From assembly GCF_004794515.1 (NCBI RefSeq), contig NZ_SSDF01000076.1, positions 22,396-86,395 on the forward strand: 64,000 nt of DNA. The letters run 5' to 3'. Position 1 is the first letter of the stretch. Every line of letters begins with the position of its first letter. The notes under the pieces are model-generated. The model had not been told where the DNA came from, ran no database searches, and saw only the letters and a program-made list of their open reading frames with translations. Of the stretch, positions 63,981 through 64,000 are shown one piece after another. The DNA is from Microbacterium sp. A20. GTDB lineage: Bacteria; Actinomycetota; Actinomycetes; Actinomycetales; Microbacteriaceae. A program made the translations under genes and the position numbers.

Positions 63981-64000
63981 ATGAAGGAGCGGATGCTGCA
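63981..64000 (+). CDS. Start of the next gene, cut by the window edge
   Basis: ATG 63981 reads MKERML and runs off the window. AAGGAG (63965-63970) lies 10 nt upstream. The string TATGAAGGAG occurs twice (63961 and 63980), so an ATG at 63962 in another frame is a competing start. Too short to identify. Confidence 0.3.

Overview
The window is GC-rich bacterial chromosome with short intergenic gaps, many 4-base ATGA/GTGA gene overlaps and frequent GTG/TTG starts. The gene content (HspR-controlled dnaK-grpE-dnaJ-hspR and clpB, a DUF222/HNH '13E12' protein, fused CoaBC, several LacI regulators, carbohydrate ABC importers without their own ATPase) points to an actinobacterium of the Microbacteriaceae, most likely Microbacterium. 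That assignment is inference from gene content. No rRNA, tRNA, CRISPR array, insertion sequence or phage gene was seen.

Layout. 1-15.4 kb: a CDF metal transporter, an Atg22-like MFS protein, then a catabolic cluster (Lrp regulator, MHS-family importer, YtcJ-type amidohydrolase, acetolactate-synthase-like ThDP enzyme, agmatinase-family ureohydrolase), a RIO-type kinase with a leader peptide, an MFS exporter, an AraC regulator, a DUF3817 membrane protein, a lipoprotein and a MerR regulator. Two families of long palindromic repeats bracket this part in nested fashion. 15.4-17.6 kb: a phosphotransferase and an HNH protein. 17.6-21.9 kb: the DnaK chaperone operon behind a HAIR operator. 21.9-27.4 kb: a GntR-controlled tripartite tricarboxylate transporter operon with a DapA-type aldolase, then DoxX. 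27.5-36.9 kb: a LacI-controlled sugar locus (ABC importer, SDR, DapA-type lyase, FGGY kinase, fucose-isomerase-like enzyme). 37.3-50.8 kb: a locus that looks built to use high-mannose N-glycans. 50.9-60.3 kb: small regulators, two GT4 glycosyltransferases separated by two tandem 17-codon mini-genes, LysE, GlxA, LacI and NRDE proteins. 60.4-64 kb: coaBC and a clpB that lacks the usual N-terminal domain.

How the parts work together. The most coherent system is at 37.3-50.8 kb. A secreted endo-beta-N-acetylglucosaminidase of the Endo H type would release oligomannose from glycoproteins. A binding protein and two permeases would import it. Cytoplasmic GH92 and GH38 alpha-mannosidases would trim it, and a GH5_18-like beta-mannosidase would split the last Man-GlcNAc bond. 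One LacI regulator lies inside, and five copies of a shared 14-bp operator-like motif (CTnnAnCGnTwTAG) sit in front of its transcription units. The heat-shock genes dnaK and clpB share the CTTGAGT-N7-ACTCAAG-type HspR site although they lie 44 kb apart. The Tct operon and its GntR regulator carry matching palindromes centred on GTTAAC, and the 27-37 kb sugar locus carries TGAAA-N4-TTTCA palindromes in front of both of its main transcription units.

Less expected items are the tandem mini-genes between the glycosyltransferases, the leader peptide plus Shine-Dalgarno-masking hairpin of the RIO kinase, and the several families of intergenic repeats.
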